DNA of 5,187 nt from Caldora sp. SIO3E6. GTDB lineage: Bacteria > Cyanobacteriota > Cyanobacteriia > Cyanobacteriales > Coleofasciculaceae. The stretch spans positions 1 through 5,187 of the forward strand of contig JAAHHL010000593.1 in NCBI GenBank assembly GCA_010672185.1. Direction: 5' to 3'. The notes under the pieces are model-generated. The model saw nothing but the letters and a program-made list of their open reading frames with translations. It was not told the origin of the DNA and did not search any database. Below, in pieces: positions 4,136 to 5,187 of the stretch; the stretch's first letter is position 1, and the number at the start of each line of letters is the position of its first letter. Position numbers and translations under genes: made by a program.

Positions 4136-5187
4136 TCAAGCTTCCAAATCCTCCCCAAACAACTTCTCATCCAATTCCTGAACTTCCTGATAATTCTGTT
4201 TAGCCATAAGTAACTGTCCCCCTAGCTCATCAAAAGCTTCTGTTCTTTCCTTGGAAGTAGCATTAGCTAACCACAGCTCAATTACCGTTTCTTCAAAATC
4301 AAACTCGTCACCCATATTCCCTAAAATGGTGTCTATTTCCCCCACTACTAACTCAAACATATTGATTTTCTCGTGGAGGATTTTCAGGATGTATTCTTCA
4401 ATGCTGCCAGCAATACAGAAGTTAAAGATAAATACATCCTCTTTTTGACCAATACGGTGCAGACGACCAATGCGCTGCTCAATTTTCATCGGATTCCAGG
4501 GCAAGTCATAATTAACAATAGCATTGGCAAACTGTAAATTACGCCCCTCCCCTCCAGTTTCGGAAGCCAGCATAACTGGAACTTGTTCTCGAAAAGCGTC
4601 AATGGCAGCATCCTTCGCCTTTAACGACATATCTCCACGAAATTGGGTATGCTCTATCCCTGCTGCTGTTAGACAATCACCCAGGTAGGATTGAGTGGCG
4701 CGATGGTTAACAAAAACTAGGGTTTTTTTGCTTGAGCGTTTGAGTAACTCGACAAGCTGCTGAGATTTGGAAAACTGCTTAATGTGACTGGTACGCTTTT
4801 TGAGAAACTTTAGTTCTTCGTGTTCATAGCGTTTGGCAAGTCCTTTGAGGGAATCGGCTAAGGCAACTGGACTAGAACCTGCTCGCATCAGCAGAGTATT
4901 GCGGGTTAGTTTATCAATGCCTTTGCTCGATTGATTTTGGCGCAGATAGTCGTTAATCGCTTGATATAACTCCTGCTCCGATTCAGTTGGCTCGACGGTA
5001 ATGGTGGAGGCAAAACGTTTGGGTAGTTTCACATCGACAACGGAACGGGTATTCCTCACCATCACTTCCCGCATTAGCTGTCGTAATTTCTCTGGGTTTT
5101 TGGGTATTCGTCCATCAGATGAGGCGACGTAGGAGCGCTTGAACTGAGCCTCGGTTTTCAACAGTCCTGGTTTGAGCAGGGTTAAGA
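4136..5187 (-). CDS. SNF2/RapA-type DEAD-like helicase, C-terminal part (5' end beyond window)
   Basis: The frame is open to the right edge. Codons upstream of the TTG at 5161 continue the family pattern (LTLLKPGLLKTEAQFKR), so that TTG is not the true start. This is the second RecA-like lobe of a superfamily 2 SNF2-type ATPase, which moves along duplex DNA or remodels DNA-protein complexes. Counted from that TTG codon: KTLVFVNHRATQSYL (146-160, motif IV region), ETGGEGRNLQ (201-210, motif V), NYDLPWNPMKIEQRIGRLHR (217-236) and IGQ (237-239), the motif VI region with arginines 230, 233 and 236. An acidic tail follows (DEFDFEETVIELWL, then ELDEKLFGEDLEA). The Walker A and DEAH motifs must lie outside the window. 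The TGA stop is at 4136-4138. It shares orientation with the 346-aa gene and is separated from it by the toxin-antitoxin block. Confidence 0.
   Translation of the reverse strand, partial: LTLLKPGLLKTEAQFKRSYVASSDGRIPKNPEKLRQLMREVMVRNTRSVVDVKLPKRFASTITVEPTESEQELYQAINDYLRQNQSSKGIDKLTRNTLLMRAGSSPVALADSLKGLAKRYEHEELKFLKKRTSHIKQFSKSQQLVELLKRSSKKTLVFVNHRATQSYLGDCLTAAGIEHTQFRGDMSLKAKDAAIDAFREQVPVMLASETGGEGRNLQFANAIVNYDLPWNPMKIEQRIGRLHRIGQKEDVFIFNFCIAGSIEEYILKILHEKINMFELVVGEIDTILGNMGDEFDFEETVIELWLANATSKERTEAFDELGGQLLMAKQNYQEVQELDEKLFGEDLEA

Noticed and set aside
4251..4448. Plus-strand 65-codon frame
   Set aside because: Antisense to the helicase motif VI region, which is unmistakable on the minus strand.

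Overview
The window looks cyanobacterial. It carries the HIP1 octamer GCGATCGC twice, several G/C-biased heptanucleotide tandem repeats typical of filamentous cyanobacterial intergenic DNA, and proteins that read like cyanobacterial family members (MutS, a SNF2-type helicase and its partner protein, a PIN-domain toxin). No species is assigned.

Layout. Bases 1-128 hold the broken N-terminal part of a CNNM/DUF21 membrane protein on the minus strand. It is joined at about 125-132 to the C-terminal third of mutS on the plus strand (to 996). Both genes lack their 5' parts at the same point, so this is a deletion or rearrangement junction, or an assembly chimera. Bases 997-1229 are a repeat-filled gap between convergent genes: a heptamer array, a MITE-like element with near-perfect 18-bp inverted ends and 8-bp flanking direct repeats enclosing a G-rich 9-bp tandem array, and a second heptamer array. 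Bases 1230-2270 (minus) encode a 346-aa protein of unknown function, probably the companion of the SNF2-type helicase that fills 4136-5187 (minus, running off the right edge).

Between these two minus-strand genes lies an AT-rich plus-strand block. It holds a hairpin repeat, a second MITE-like element (15-bp perfect inverted ends, 6-bp flanking direct repeats), a palindromic candidate promoter/operator, and an overlapping two-gene toxin-antitoxin unit. The toxin is a recognisable VapC-like PIN nuclease. Its upstream partner is unusual: the last ~45 residues resemble small cyanobacterial antitoxins, but they follow ~225 residues of unrecognised, largely helical sequence. The 235-bp gap at 3901-4135 contains inverted repeats, a HIP1 site and a short open stretch that may be a gene relic.

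How it fits together (inference): the helicase and the 346-aa protein form one minus-strand functional pair, and the toxin-antitoxin cassette and small repeats have accumulated between them. The oddest items are the long antitoxin-tailed protein, the double-truncation junction at the left end, and the two short elements that look like non-autonomous transposable elements.
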